A stretch of DNA of 64,000 nt, from positions 62,001 through 126,000 of the forward strand of contig NZ_JACJPL010000022.1 in assembly GCF_014696065.1 (NCBI RefSeq), in the 5' to 3' direction. The translations under genes were made by a program, and so were the position numbers. The notes under the pieces are model-generated. The model did no database searches. It worked only from the letters and a program-made list of their open reading frames with translations, and was not told the origin of the DNA. Shown here one piece after another: positions 10,423-18,761 of this stretch (position 1 is the stretch's first letter; each line of letters begins with the position of its first letter). The stretch comes from Leptolyngbya sp. FACHB-261 (GTDB lineage: Bacteria > Cyanobacteriota > Cyanobacteriia > FACHB-261).

Positions 10423-10677
10423 TTAAGCCCCCTCTTCCAAATCCGCTTGTTCCGCCAGCGACTGCCAGCCTGGCGACCAGAGCGCACGGTTTTTGAGGGT
10501 GCGAGCATTCAACCAAAAGCGTACCGACTCATCGCAGGCGGCAACTAATTCGGCAAATATCAAGTTGCCCTGATTTTTGCGATTAGCCACCCGGAAATGC
10601 CGCCAGCCCAAGGTATCAACCCGAGCCGTCCAGCGAGAACCTACTAGGTGAGGGAGTTTCTGTTTACGTGCAGGCAT
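10423..10677 (-). CDS. Trp-rich small protein, TIGR02450 family
   Basis: An 84-residue basic protein with the conserved spacing of the cyanobacterial/marine Trp-rich family: HLVGSRWTA, TLGWRHFRVANRKNQG, FAELVAACDESVRFWLNARTLKNR and LWSPGWQSL. No function is established. It lies 10 bases downstream of the 10688-11806 gene on the same strand, so the two are probably co-transcribed. It is convergent with the methyltransferase gene. Confidence 0.8.
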   Translation of the reverse strand: MPARKQKLPHLVGSRWTARVDTLGWRHFRVANRKNQGNLIFAELVAACDESVRFWLNARTLKNRALWSPGWQSLAEQADLEEGA

Positions 10678-10687
10678 AAAGAACAGG

Positions 10688-11806
10688 CTAAGGCTTGAGA
10701 GCCAGTTCCAAACCTAGTTGCGCCAGCAGCCGAGGCAGATCGAAATGCTGTGCCATCAGTTGCTGGATGCACTGGACTTTAGCGGTTTCGTTGACTCGCA
10801 CCTGACCAAAGGTGTGCTCAGCAATCGCAACAGTGGTTAGCGTGTCGTGGTCTACCGAAAGGATTGGAACCTCTAACTCCTCTGCCCGTTGCAAAATTAC
10901 GGCAGGTGGGGGCAGGTGGCCGGTAAGAATCAGGCAGTGGGTCGAGGTTTCTAGCGCCGCAAATTGGATATCAGTGCGGTCACCCCCTGTCACCACAGCT
11001 TTATTGTTGGCGCGGCGGAAGTATTTCAAGGCTGAGCTGACATTCATGGCACCAATGGTCAGGTTCTCGACCATCAGATCCAAACGGTCACCACAGCAGA
11101 GCACCTCTGCATCTAAGTGGCGCACCAGTTCTGCCACACTGACACTGCGCAAAAGATTGTTGGCGGGCAAGACTCCTAAAACCGCGATCCCCTGGCTCTC
11201 CAGGAAGGGCTTGACGGTATTCTCGACCGTGGACAACTGGTCAGGGGGAATGTCATTGATGACAACACCTAACAGTTGCTCTCCCATCTGCTGTTTAGCT
11301 GCTAGTAATGGGTCAACCGTCCGACTAATTGTGCGGAAGCGGGACACTAGTAGCACTTGAGCCTGGAGCCTAGTTGCCACCTGAGACAGCGATAAGTCAA
11401 ACAGACGCCCTTCGTCTAAGTCACCAGGGCCTTCCATCAGAACTAAATCGCCATTTAACTGCTCTCCCCATGACTCCGCTAGCCTTTGAGGGTAATCGGC
11501 ATGGTCTTGACCTTGCAGCTGAGCCGTGATCGCTGCCTCATCCAGGTTTAGAACTGTAGGCCGAATCCGCTCTGGCCCCAGATTAAGGATGGTGGTCATA
11601 AAGAGGACATCCTCTTCAATCAGAGGTTGTCCAAACTGGCTGCTTGGGCTTTTTTGGCTTTGAAAGCAGGTGCCCAAGGGCTTGCCATAGGCAAAGTCAA
11701 TGCTTTGGTCTTGTAGCAAACTAGCCAAACCTAGAATGACAGCAGACTTACCGCTATAGGGTTCGGTCGAACCGATCAGTAGGTGGCGTTGCAATTTTTG
11801 GGGCAC
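10688..11806 (-). CDS. Phosphotransacetylase-family-like protein: AAA_26 (BioD-like) plus DRTGG domains
   Basis: The protein resembles the N-terminal two-thirds of long phosphate acetyltransferases: a BioD-like NTPase domain with P-loop-like GSTEPYSGKSAVILGL (about residues 12-27) and LVLMEGPGDLDEGRLFDLS, then a DRTGG domain (VTGGDRTDIQFAALE). The catalytic PTA_PTB domain is absent, so despite automated labels in relatives it should not make acetyl phosphate. A sensory or regulatory role in central metabolism is conceivable but unproven. It is followed closely by the TIGR02450 gene and preceded by ebsA, both on the same strand. Confidence 0.75.
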   Translation of the reverse strand: MPQKLQRHLLIGSTEPYSGKSAVILGLASLLQDQSIDFAYGKPLGTCFQSQKSPSSQFGQPLIEEDVLFMTTILNLGPERIRPTVLNLDEAAITAQLQGQDHADYPQRLAESWGEQLNGDLVLMEGPGDLDEGRLFDLSLSQVATRLQAQVLLVSRFRTISRTVDPLLAAKQQMGEQLLGVVINDIPPDQLSTVENTVKPFLESQGIAVLGVLPANNLLRSVSVAELVRHLDAEVLCCGDRLDLMVENLTIGAMNVSSALKYFRRANNKAVVTGGDRTDIQFAALETSTHCLILTGHLPPPAVILQRAEELEVPILSVDHDTLTTVAIAEHTFGQVRVNETAKVQCIQQLMAQHFDLPRLLAQLGLELALKP

Positions 11807-11974
11807 TTTCGGTAGATTTCTCCTCAGGCAGGGCTAATGCCGCTGACACAGCGATTGCTTACACATTCTAATGACTACGCAGACCCCCTTTGGGTATCAA
11901 AAGTTTCCAGCTTCTGCCGCAGCCATGCTGAAGTGCTAGTTGTCAGCACCTCAGCATGTCTCTAACTAGCTTTT

Positions 11975-12358
11975 CTAGTCGTCCATATGTAGGAGTTTGC
12001 GGTAAAACGTTTTGGAAAAGTCAGGCGCATTGCCACGCTTAAGCGTTTGGATGACATCAATGAGAAAGCCTACGTACTCGAAGTTAGACATCGTCACTTC
12101 GTAGCTCAACTCAGAGCTGCCATCAAACTGAATGCGGCAGCGCGTTAAGTCAGCGGGCAAGCTGGAAACGTTCCAGGTGGCCAGGAAGGGGATGCCCTCA
12201 CCCCCCTCAATGTCTCGTCGACCTTCCAGAAGACCCTTCTGGTAGAGACCAATGGCGAAGGGAAGCAAACTACGCTTAGTGCCCTGAGAGTAATAGGGCA
12301 TGTAGACGTTTACATCTTTCGGCGCAGCAGGTTGAAGATCAATCGTCGGGGTACTCAT
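11975..12358 (-). CDS. ebsA: Probable type IV pilus biogenesis / biofilm self-suppression protein EbsA
   Basis: The 127-residue protein matches my memory of the cyanobacterial EbsA family: VNVYMPYYSQGTKRSLLPFAIGLY, EGGEGIPFLATWNVSSLPADL, CRIQFDGSSELSYEV and a C-terminal FYRKLL. In Synechococcus elongatus, EbsA is needed for pilus assembly and for repression of biofilm formation. There is no signal peptide or membrane helix; the protein is likely soluble and binds the pilus machinery. No other pil genes are in the window. The assignment rests on pattern recognition, and a conserved hypothetical of the same length is the alternative. Confidence 0.68.
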   Translation of the reverse strand: MSTPTIDLQPAAPKDVNVYMPYYSQGTKRSLLPFAIGLYQKGLLEGRRDIEGGEGIPFLATWNVSSLPADLTRCRIQFDGSSELSYEVTMSNFEYVGFLIDVIQTLKRGNAPDFSKTFYRKLLHMDD

Positions 12359-12612
12359 CGAGAGCAGGTCCTCCAGTGGTGTCCTCAGGATTCCCGTTCT
12401 TCCTGGCAGAACTCCTCTGTCCCACGTGGGATGTCTTCAATGAGGCTGCCCCAACGAAACCACCCAGTGAGTACGAGAGGGAACAGAACGGGGTCCACAT
12501 CTTTAAGGTTACGCCCTAACACTAAGCTCGAAAGCTCTTCAGCTTAGGCCAGGGCTAATCCCATTCAGTACAGATCTGAGACCTCCCAGTCTGTAGCTCA
12601 GATCACAGGCTC

Positions 12613-12652
12613 AGCTTGAAAGGCTTAGCTTGAAACAGTTCTTAGCTTGAAA
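12613..12652. repeat. Three short direct repeats (AGCTTGAAA)
   Basis: The 9-mer AGCTTGAAA occurs at 12613-12621, 12627-12635 and 12644-12652; the last two sit within a longer shared CTTAGCTTGAAACAGT. They lie in the 638-base gap between ebsA and mgdA, which otherwise has no plausible gene. The spacing (14 and 17 bases) is not that of CRISPR. Confidence 0.6.
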
Positions 12653-12812
12653 CAGTGATTGAGGTGTTGGTCGAAGTGTTTGTTGAGGCAGTTTGGCCGA
12701 ACTCTACTCCTCAATGCCCGGTCAGGGTAAGTGAAGTGCAATGCTAATGATCCCGCAAGTGATCCCAGAATACTGGGGAGTTTGGCAACGTTGGCTACAA
12801 TGAGGCTGCACT

Positions 12813-12963
12813 GGCCTTTACGAAGCCGGGGGCAACGACATCCAGAATCTACATCAGCCTTAAGGGTGATGTGGGTCGAGCGTTACCGTTAGCTTCGAGG
12901 CAAGCCCTCCCTCGGTGGGGTTGACCATCTGGTGTTGTGAGTTCCCATGGTTTGAGTAAGGCC
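12813..12963 (+). ncRNA. Candidate structured leader or small RNA upstream of mgdA
   Basis: GGCCTTTAC (12813-12821) can pair with GTAAGGCC (12956-12963) to close a domain containing several local hairpins. The best is CTACATCA/TGATGTGG (12849-12856 with 12867-12874, inner CC/GG and loop TTAA); weaker ones are CCC/GGG near 12905-12920 and ACCAT/ATGGT. A TACAAT at 12796-12801 could be its -10, though no good -35 is visible. It matches no riboswitch, 6S, tmRNA, SRP or RNase P consensus that I know. It ends about 33 bases before the mgdA start, so it would act in cis or be processed from the leader. Confidence 0.35.
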
Positions 12964-12996
12964 TAAGCCGTTACTGGTGGTTGAATCAGGGAACCT

Positions 12997-14415
12997 ATGC
13001 CGGAGAATGCCTGGCCCGATAAGGCTGCTGACTACGCGTCTGTTCGTGAATCGTCCGAGCTGGACTTTGAAAGTGGGACAGAGCGCCGCCGCTTTAAGGC
13101 TGCCTTTGCGCTTCTAACTGTTTGGGGAGCGGTAGGTCTGCTCCATCTGCTGTCTTGGGGCTACTGGTTCGTATTGAGCCTCACGGCGATGATGACAGCC
13201 TACTCAGTGCGGCTATGGCTGGTACGTCCCCTACTGCGGCCATCGCCTCTACCGGATGATCCTGATACCTGGCCTTTCGTCTCGCTCTTAGTTGCAGCTA
13301 AGGATGAAGAAGCGGTTATCGGCTCGCTGGTTAAGCGTTTGTGCGAGTTGGACTACCCAGCCCATCGTTACGAGCTTTGGGTGATTAATGACAACAGTTC
13401 GGATCGCACCCCGCAAGTTCTAGACCGCTTGGCTCAGGAATATGACCAACTGAAGGTACTGCACCGTTCGGCAGTAGAAGCTCGGGGGGGCAAGTCAGGC
13501 GCACTCAATCAAGTCTTGCCTCTGTGCCGGGGCGATATTGTTGCGGTCTTTGACGCCGATGCTCAGGTATCTGAGGATCTGCTGCAGCGTACCCTACCCC
13601 TGTTCAACCGGCCTCAAGTGGGTGCGGTACAAGTGCGCAAAAGTATCGTGAACGCGGACACCAACTTCTGGACGCGGGGGCAGCAGGCTGAGATGGCATT
13701 GGACGGCTTCTTCCAGGAGCGACGGATCTGGTCCGGCGGGTTAGGGGAGTTGCGTGGCAATGGTCAATTTGTGCGTCGCCAGGCCCTGGAAGACTGCGGC
13801 GGCTGGAACGAAGAGACAATCACCGATGATCTAGACCTGACCCTGCGGTTGCACCTAGCCAAATGGGATGTTGATTTTCTGCTCAATCCAGCGGTATCGG
13901 AAGAAGGGGTAACTCGGGCACTAGCGCTCTGGCACCAGCGTAGCCGTTGGGCTGAAGGTGGTTATCAACGATATCTCGACTACTGGCGCCTGATCATGTC
14001 AGGGCAGTTAGGGCCTCGGAAGACCGTCGACCTGCTCATGTTTTTGGTGACTCAGTACCTTCTGCCCACAGCAATGGTGCCCGACACGCTGCTAGCTGTC
14101 GTGCGCAACCGTCCGCCTCTGCTGGGGCCTGCTGAGTCTCTGGGCTTTATCCTGTCCCTGGTAGGTATGTTTATCGGTCTGCGCCGCATTCAAAAAGCAA
14201 CTCAGCCTATTGCTAACCGCTCTGTGCCAACTGCCCTGATGCAGACTCTGCGCGGTACAGTCTACATGCTCCACTGGCTACCCGTGATGGCCAGTACCAC
14301 GGCTCGGATGTCAGTGCGGCCTAAGCGCCTGAAGTGGGTGAAAACGGTTCACGAGGGCATGGGTCTGGAAGATGATCCAACTGACGAACTCTGGTTGGAT
14401 GTGCCTGGCGGCTAG
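12997..14415 (+). CDS. mgdA: Processive-type GT2 glycosyltransferase, probable beta-monoglucosyldiacylglycerol synthase
   Basis: The enzyme transfers glucose from UDP-glucose to diacylglycerol, the first step of galactolipid synthesis for thylakoid membranes in cyanobacteria. The 472 residues and the pattern fit the Synechocystis enzyme family: two N-terminal membrane helices (about 37-78), FVSLLVAAKDEEAVIG, DNSSDRTP, GGKSGALNQ, DADA (186-189), GELRGNGQFVRR, TDD (276-278), QRSRW (314-318) and C-terminal hydrophobic segments. Other GT2 cellulose-synthase-like enzymes share these motifs, but the RWAEGGYQRYLDYW region is strongly reminiscent of MgdA. Its TAG stop overlaps the GTG of the next gene (TAGTG), indicating translational coupling. 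Confidence 0.82.
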   Translation: MPENAWPDKAADYASVRESSELDFESGTERRRFKAAFALLTVWGAVGLLHLLSWGYWFVLSLTAMMTAYSVRLWLVRPLLRPSPLPDDPDTWPFVSLLVAAKDEEAVIGSLVKRLCELDYPAHRYELWVINDNSSDRTPQVLDRLAQEYDQLKVLHRSAVEARGGKSGALNQVLPLCRGDIVAVFDADAQVSEDLLQRTLPLFNRPQVGAVQVRKSIVNADTNFWTRGQQAEMALDGFFQERRIWSGGLGELRGNGQFVRRQALEDCGGWNEETITDDLDLTLRLHLAKWDVDFLLNPAVSEEGVTRALALWHQRSRWAEGGYQRYLDYWRLIMSGQLGPRKTVDLLMFLVTQYLLPTAMVPDTLLAVVRNRPPLLGPAESLGFILSLVGMFIGLRRIQKATQPIANRSVPTALMQTLRGTVYMLHWLPVMASTTARMSVRPKRLKWVKTVHEGMGLEDDPTDELWLDVPGG

Positions 14416-15143
14416 TGCGGCCCCACACGACGCTGGTTCTAGCCATGAGTGCCGATGGTAAATTGTCGGCTGCTGCTGGTGAGGCTGCTCGCTTCTCATC
14501 GGCAGCCGATCTAGCTCACTTAGAGGCGCAAGTGGCGCAAGCGGACGCAGTCCTGATTGGTGCCGGAACGCTGCGGGCCTACGGCACTACGCTTTCGGTT
14601 CGTGACCCAAAGCTTCTGGAACTGCGTCGAGCCCAAGGGCGCTCACCACAGCCCGTCCAAATTGCCTGCTCCGGCTCCGGCAATCTGGACCGCAGTTGGC
14701 GTTTCTTTCGGCAGCCTGTACCCCGCTGGTTACTAACTACTGAAGCTGGGGCAAAAAATTGGCAAGGTCAAGCTCAGTTTGAGCGGCTGTTGCTGCAGAG
14801 AGCCGATCACTTGAATTTCACTGTGGCCTTAGAGGAGTTGTACCAACTTGGCCTCCGACGACTGGTTGTTTTGGGCGGGGGCATTCTGGTCTTTTCTCTG
14901 TTGGTCGAAGACCTAATCGATGAGCTTTGGCTCACAGTTTGCCCGCTGCTGCTCGGGGGCGCAATGGCTCCCACTCCCGTGGCAGGCTTTGGCTTCGGTG
15001 CGGCACAAGCCCCGAGATTAGAACTGCTCAGCGTTGAACTTCTGGGCGGACTGAGCCAACCTTCCAGCCAAGCCTCTAGCCAAACCTTAGAACAACCGAT
15101 GGGCCAAGAATTGCTGCTTCACTATCGAGTTTTGCGGGACTGA
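14415..15143 (+). CDS. RibD C-terminal-domain (dihydrofolate reductase-like) protein
   Basis: The protein has the pyrimidine reductase fold of RibD_C: TTLVLAMSADGKLS at the N-terminus, ADAVLIGAGTLRAYGTTLSVRDP, LLTTEAGAKNW and VLGGGILVFSLLVEDLIDELWLTVCPLLLGG. Family members reduce a ribosylamino-pyrimidine with NADPH in riboflavin synthesis, but stand-alone copies without the deaminase domain often have unknown substrates. The GTG start overlaps the mgdA stop by one base. Near residues 215-228 lies a Ser/Gln-rich low-complexity stretch (SQPSSQASSQ), unusual in the family. Confidence 0.82.
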   Translation: MRPHTTLVLAMSADGKLSAAAGEAARFSSAADLAHLEAQVAQADAVLIGAGTLRAYGTTLSVRDPKLLELRRAQGRSPQPVQIACSGSGNLDRSWRFFRQPVPRWLLTTEAGAKNWQGQAQFERLLLQRADHLNFTVALEELYQLGLRRLVVLGGGILVFSLLVEDLIDELWLTVCPLLLGGAMAPTPVAGFGFGAAQAPRLELLSVELLGGLSQPSSQASSQTLEQPMGQELLLHYRVLRD

Positions 15144-15158
15144 TATGGGATTGAACTG

Positions 15159-15542
15159 ATGGACCTAATTGAGATTTTGCGTGAGGACTATCGTCGCTTC
15201 CCCGCTGATCAGCACTATGAGTGCTACGCCGAGGATGTGCTGTTTAAGGACCCACTCACCCAGTTCAGAGGACGAGAGCGCTACCGCCAGATGATTCAAT
15301 TCATCGGTTTCTGGTTCAAGCAACCGCGCATCGAGCTACACGACATTCAACAAACAGGAGCTCAGATCCGTACCGAGTGGACTTTGAGTTGGTTAGCGCC
15401 TCTGCCTTGGCGACCGGCCATTGCAGTCCGGGGTTGGAGTGAGTTGCAGCTCGACGTTCAGGGCCTCATTTGCTCCCATATCGATTACTGGTCTTGTTCG
15501 CGGCTGAATGTCTTGCAACAACACTTGCGTATACACAAGTAG
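15159..15542 (+). CDS. DUF2358 domain protein (NTF2/SnoaL-like)
   Basis: A 127-residue protein of the DUF2358 family shared by cyanobacteria and chloroplasts: LREDYRRFPADQHYECYAEDVLFKDPL, FRGRERYRQMIQFIGFWF, then an antiparallel beta region ending HIDYWS. The fold is a cone-shaped NTF2-like barrel; no catalytic function is known. It lies 15 bases after the RibD-type gene and 15 before the next ORF, so an operon from mgdA through 15980 is likely. Confidence 0.8.
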   Translation: MDLIEILREDYRRFPADQHYECYAEDVLFKDPLTQFRGRERYRQMIQFIGFWFKQPRIELHDIQQTGAQIRTEWTLSWLAPLPWRPAIAVRGWSELQLDVQGLICSHIDYWSCSRLNVLQQHLRIHK

Positions 15543-15557
15543 TGAAAAGCAGACGCC

Positions 15558-15980
15558 ATGAATTTTGATACTGCCAGAGCATTCTTAATCCGTCAGGCTG
15601 CCTGTGCACCATTGAATGGCAGTGGCCTACAGGATCATCAAATGCTCTTGAGCCGGATTCGTCGCGGCTTACCGCCGCTCCCTGGCCAGATGACCTCAAT
15701 TTTGCTAGCGCTGAAGGTTGTGTTTGAGGGGTTACGGGGACAAACGCACCTGGATCGACTGTTGGTTATGGCTCTTCATACTCTGGCAACCGAACCATCG
15801 CTACAGTTGCAGCAGCGATATCCAGCTCAAACTTGGCCGCCACTCTTGGATGATGATTTGGCGCAGGTCACTAGAGCTGTCGAAAGTATCTTTGCCGACT
15901 CCTGGCATTCTGGTCTGACGACCTGGCAGACTCCAGTTCAAGCTTCAGCTCAAGCCCCAGCCTCGGTTGAGGTGTCGTGA
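15558..15980 (+). CDS. Conserved hypothetical protein (cyanobacterial)
   Basis: I do not recognise a named family with certainty. The 140 residues are helical: an N-terminal MNFDTARAFLIRQA, then a conserved-looking RIRRGLPPLPGQMTSILLALKVVFEGLRG, LDRLLVMALHTLA, and WPPLLDDDLAQVTRAVESIF. The tail (TPVQASAQAPASVEVS) is low complexity. No signal peptide or membrane helix is present. Similar cyanobacterial proteins sometimes carry unsupported biotin-synthesis labels. The gene closes the run that begins at mgdA. Confidence 0.65.
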   Translation: MNFDTARAFLIRQAACAPLNGSGLQDHQMLLSRIRRGLPPLPGQMTSILLALKVVFEGLRGQTHLDRLLVMALHTLATEPSLQLQQRYPAQTWPPLLDDDLAQVTRAVESIFADSWHSGLTTWQTPVQASAQAPASVEVS

Positions 15981-16164
15981 GCCAAGACTGAGAGCTGTCA
16001 AATGTCAACATTACCTCATCAGAATCGTCCTGATTCGTGGGGATCACTCTATTGATAGATTGCGCTTTTAAAAAAGTTGATAAATGCGACTGAAACCCTG
16101 TGAGCTTCTGCAGAAATCTGTAAACATGGAGTAGTGAGGAGACAGCCCAACGGGCTGGGAGTGC

Positions 16165-16914
16165 ATGCAATCTCTGCGTCGCTGGTGGGGCCGCAACAGT
16201 TTAGCTCTTGCGCTAGCAGCTGCTAGTTTGAGTGTGGCGTGGGCCATCCGGCAAACCCACGGAGCTCTGGTAATGGAGCTTTATCAAGTGATAAGTCAGC
16301 CTCTTGGGATGACTTACACGCAAACCGATCGTTTAACTGATGCCCGAGTTCGAGAGCTTCAATTTCGTTTGACCGAGTTAGAGCGTCAGAATGAGTCGCT
16401 GCAAGGACTGCTGGACTACAAACCTTTGCGCTCAGGTGCAGGGATTGCAGCGCCAGTTATTGGTCGCAGTGCAGATCACTGGTGGCAACAGATCACCCTG
16501 GGCCGTGGTCAACAGGAAGGCATTCGGCCTGGGAGTGTAGTGGTGGGACCAGGAGGTCTGGTGGGACGGGTCACTTCTGTGTCGCCCAGCACTAGCCGCG
16601 TTTTGCTGATTAGCGATCCCTCCAGCCAGGTTGGTGTTGTGATCACTCGCAGCCGTCATATGGGGGTGCTGCGGGGCAAAGCGGGTAATCGGGCTGTGAT
16701 CGAGTTCTTCGATAAGGACCCAGATGTGCGGCGCGGCGATGTGGTCATGACCTCATCCTTGAGCAGCCTCTTTCCCTCTGGGATTGCGGTAGGTCGGGTG
16801 GAAACGCTGAATTTGGAAAAAAGTCCAGCGCCTGAGGCCCAAATCGAGTTGTCAGTACCTATTAGCTATCTGGAGTGGGTGATTGTTTATCCCGGTCGGC
16901 CTCAAGGGCGGTAG
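16165..16914 (+). CDS. mreC: Rod shape-determining protein MreC
   Basis: MreC anchors the elongation complex (MreB, MreD, RodA/PBP2) to the membrane and controls cell-wall synthesis during elongation. The 249-residue protein has one N-terminal membrane helix (SLALALAAASLSVAWAI), a coiled coil (ARVRELQFRLTELERQNESLQGLLDY, about 65-95) and the beta-rich MreC domain (VIGRSADHWWQQITLGRGQ, GGLVGRVTSVSP, ISDPSSQVGVV, GDVVMTSSLSSLFPSGIAVGRV). mreD follows after 64 bases. mreB, usually directly upstream, is not in the window. Confidence 0.93.
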   Translation: MQSLRRWWGRNSLALALAAASLSVAWAIRQTHGALVMELYQVISQPLGMTYTQTDRLTDARVRELQFRLTELERQNESLQGLLDYKPLRSGAGIAAPVIGRSADHWWQQITLGRGQQEGIRPGSVVVGPGGLVGRVTSVSPSTSRVLLISDPSSQVGVVITRSRHMGVLRGKAGNRAVIEFFDKDPDVRRGDVVMTSSLSSLFPSGIAVGRVETLNLEKSPAPEAQIELSVPISYLEWVIVYPGRPQGR

Positions 16915-16978
16915 CTAAGGGCAGTAACATAGTTCATTCGTGTTCCTAGCTCCTGTCTCAACCCAGAAAATCAGAACT

Positions 16979-17551
16979 ATGGCCCGACCTGCCCCTTTTC
17001 CCATACACCAGCGCATTGAGCAGCTTTCCCCTGGGGGGCGCTACTGCCTCAATGCGCTGGTGTCGGCGGCTAGTGTGCTGCTGTGTCTCCTGGTGTTGCA
17101 TCTGCGCTTGCCAGGGATGGAGCTGGCTGGCATTGGTCCCAACTGGTTGCTAATTTGGGTGGTTGCCTGGAGTCTCAAGCGCCCGATGGTTGAGTCAGCA
17201 GCAGCCGGAGTTGTCTTGGGCTTTCTTCAAGATGGGCTGACTATGGCTGAGCCGACCCATGCTCTAGGTTTGGCACTGGTTGGACTACTGACCTCTCGAT
17301 TGCAAAAGCAGCGGTTTTTGCAGGAGGACTTTATTTCGGTTGCGCTGATTGTGTTTGGTATGGCAGTCGTTGCCGAGACGGTGATGGCGGTTCAGTTTAG
17401 TTTCAGCGGGGAACGGAGCCTGGCCGAAATCTGGACTTACCATCAGCAGGTCGCGCTCTCATCGGCGATTCTCAGCAGCCTGTGGGCACCGGTGATGTAC
17501 TTCCCACTCAATCGCTGGTGGCAGTGGATGGACAACTTGAACCAGCCCTAA
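16979..17551 (+). CDS. mreD: Rod shape-determining protein MreD
   Basis: MreD is an integral membrane partner of MreC in the elongasome. The protein has about five hydrophobic segments (VSAASVLLCLLVLHLRL, WLLIWVVAWSL, AAAGVVLGFLQDGL, FISVALIVFGMAVVAETVMA, ALSSAILSSLWAPVMYFPL), and the short FLQDGLTMAE turn is typical of MreD. I chose ATG 16979; a GTG at 16940 would add 13 residues of no clear family likeness. Sequence in this family is poorly conserved, so position after mreC is an important part of the call. Confidence 0.85.
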   Translation: MARPAPFPIHQRIEQLSPGGRYCLNALVSAASVLLCLLVLHLRLPGMELAGIGPNWLLIWVVAWSLKRPMVESAAAGVVLGFLQDGLTMAEPTHALGLALVGLLTSRLQKQRFLQEDFISVALIVFGMAVVAETVMAVQFSFSGERSLAEIWTYHQQVALSSAILSSLWAPVMYFPLNRWWQWMDNLNQP

Positions 17552-17605
17552 GCTCAGCTTTAAGAGAGTTGCAGCTCAAGAAAGTTTTGAAAAACTTGGA
17601 AAACA

Positions 17606-17794
17606 ATGCAAGATACCACTGAGTTTTACTGCGCCTACTGTGGGGAGCCGAGCGTTGTTTTTATTGATCTCTCCTCGGGGCGAACTCAGTCTTATGTTGA
17701 GGATTGCCAGGTCTGTTGCCGTCCCAATATTTTGTATGTAGAAGTCGATGAGGACAGCTTGGAAATCATCATTCAAACTGAGCCAGAGAGCTAG
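17606..17794 (+). CDS. CPxCG-type cysteine-rich zinc-ribbon protein
   Basis: A 62-residue acidic protein with two cysteine pairs: CAYCGE near the N-terminus and CQVCCRPN about 28 residues later, as in the Cys_rich_CPXG family. It probably binds one zinc ion. The middle (VVFIDLSSGRTQSYVED) and acidic tail (VEVDEDSLEIIIQTEPES) also fit. No function is known. It lies 54 bases after mreD and may be read from the same transcript. Confidence 0.85.
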   Translation: MQDTTEFYCAYCGEPSVVFIDLSSGRTQSYVEDCQVCCRPNILYVEVDEDSLEIIIQTEPES

Positions 17795-17832
17795 TTTCGA
17801 GAAGCAAGTCTAAGAGCAGATCGAACACTTGA

Positions 17833-18291
17833 TCAATGTCGGCTCAAGACAATATTCTCGCCTGAGATTTGGCAAAACACAGTTCTCTTGCGAGGACCAT
17901 CCAACTCGAAGAATAGAACCGATTGGTAAGTTCCTAGGGCTAGCTTGCCATCCACAATTGGAATCACTTCACTGGTGCTGAGCATCATAGCCATGAGGTG
18001 AGAATGGGCGTTCATCGGTTCGTCTTCAGGTACAACTCGTAAGTGCAGGTCGTTGTGCAAATAGCGTTCTGATTCGGGTGCTAGTTTTCTCAAAAATACT
18101 TTGACATCTTCCAGTAATCTCTCTTCGTTTTCATTGATTGCTAAGGCGGTAGTGGTGTGACGAGAGAATACGAGAACCTGGCCGTTCTGAATCGAGGTTG
18201 AGGCAATCAGCGCCTCAATCTGAGGGGTAATGTTATAGATGTTGATTCCCTGCTCGGTTTCAACCTCGATCAGCTGGTTAAGAATCGTCAC
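17833..18291 (-). CDS. YjbQ-family protein (UPF0047, secondary thiamine-phosphate synthase)
   Basis: The 152-residue protein has the complete UPF0047 pattern: VFSRHTTTALAINENEERLLEDV, YLHNDLHLR, NAHSHLMAMMLSTSEVIPI, and LGTYQSVLFFELDGPRKRTV. Members such as YjbQ can complement thiamine-phosphate synthase mutants; the native reaction is not settled. Conserved His and Asp residues in these blocks suggest metal binding. The gene is convergent with the CPxCG gene. Confidence 0.88.
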   Translation of the reverse strand: MTILNQLIEVETEQGINIYNITPQIEALIASTSIQNGQVLVFSRHTTTALAINENEERLLEDVKVFLRKLAPESERYLHNDLHLRVVPEDEPMNAHSHLMAMMLSTSEVIPIVDGKLALGTYQSVLFFELDGPRKRTVFCQISGENIVLSRH

Positions 18292-18448
18292 TGGCGCACT
18301 CCGACACAGATCTAAATTCTGGCAGATTTTAGGCTGGGGTTTTGCGCTTCTGAGCCGTTACAGCAGCTCTTAACCAACTGCTCCTCATCCCCAGTTTTTG
18401 ACTGTTATCTCATCTGCTTGACTAGCCTCAGCATTGAGTTGGGGGCAG

Positions 18449-18665
18449 CAACATTTGCCGTTGGCCATCTGGCATTTTAAGTTAGCGGGCCAACATTGGG
18501 TTTCAGGGGGCTATGGTTTGCCGTTGGCGGGTGGACATTTGGTGTTGACGGGCCAACATTTAGTTTGAGGGCGGTGTAACTAAATGTTGGCGGGCAAGCA
18601 TTTGGTCTGAGAGCCCATTTGGAGGTTTGAGCTGCCTCTCAGCTAGCGGGCCGGGGGCTCAAGGG
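18449..18665. repeat. Cluster of degenerate repeats around GCGGGCCAACATTTGG
   Basis: The gap 18292-18761 has no plausible gene but contains six or so variants of a core GCGGGCCAACATTTGG, among them GCGGGCCAACATTGGG, GCGGGTGGACATTTGG, ACGGGCCAACATTTAG and GCGGGCAAGCATTTGG. They are spaced irregularly at 25-45 bases. One pair is inverted: CCAACATTTAGTT (18553-18565) and AACTAAATGTTGG (18578-18590) form a perfect 13-base stem with a 12-base loop. It does not look like CRISPR because spacers and repeats are irregular. A small intergenic repeat family that has drifted is the most likely reading. Confidence 0.7.
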
Positions 18666-18761
18666 GGATAAGGCGACAAAATTCTCTCAGTAAAGCTCGA
18701 AAAGTAGCAGTTTTACCCGTTTTAGCTTTACTCAAACGATGTGCAGCAGTTTTTTCAACAT

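Noticed and set aside
12797-12990. 6S RNA, RNase P RNA or SRP RNA.
   Set aside because: The conserved loops of these RNAs are absent and the fold is branched; 6S RNA would be one long rod.
18440-18670. CRISPR array.
   Set aside because: Repeats vary in sequence and spacing and one is inverted; no cas gene is near.
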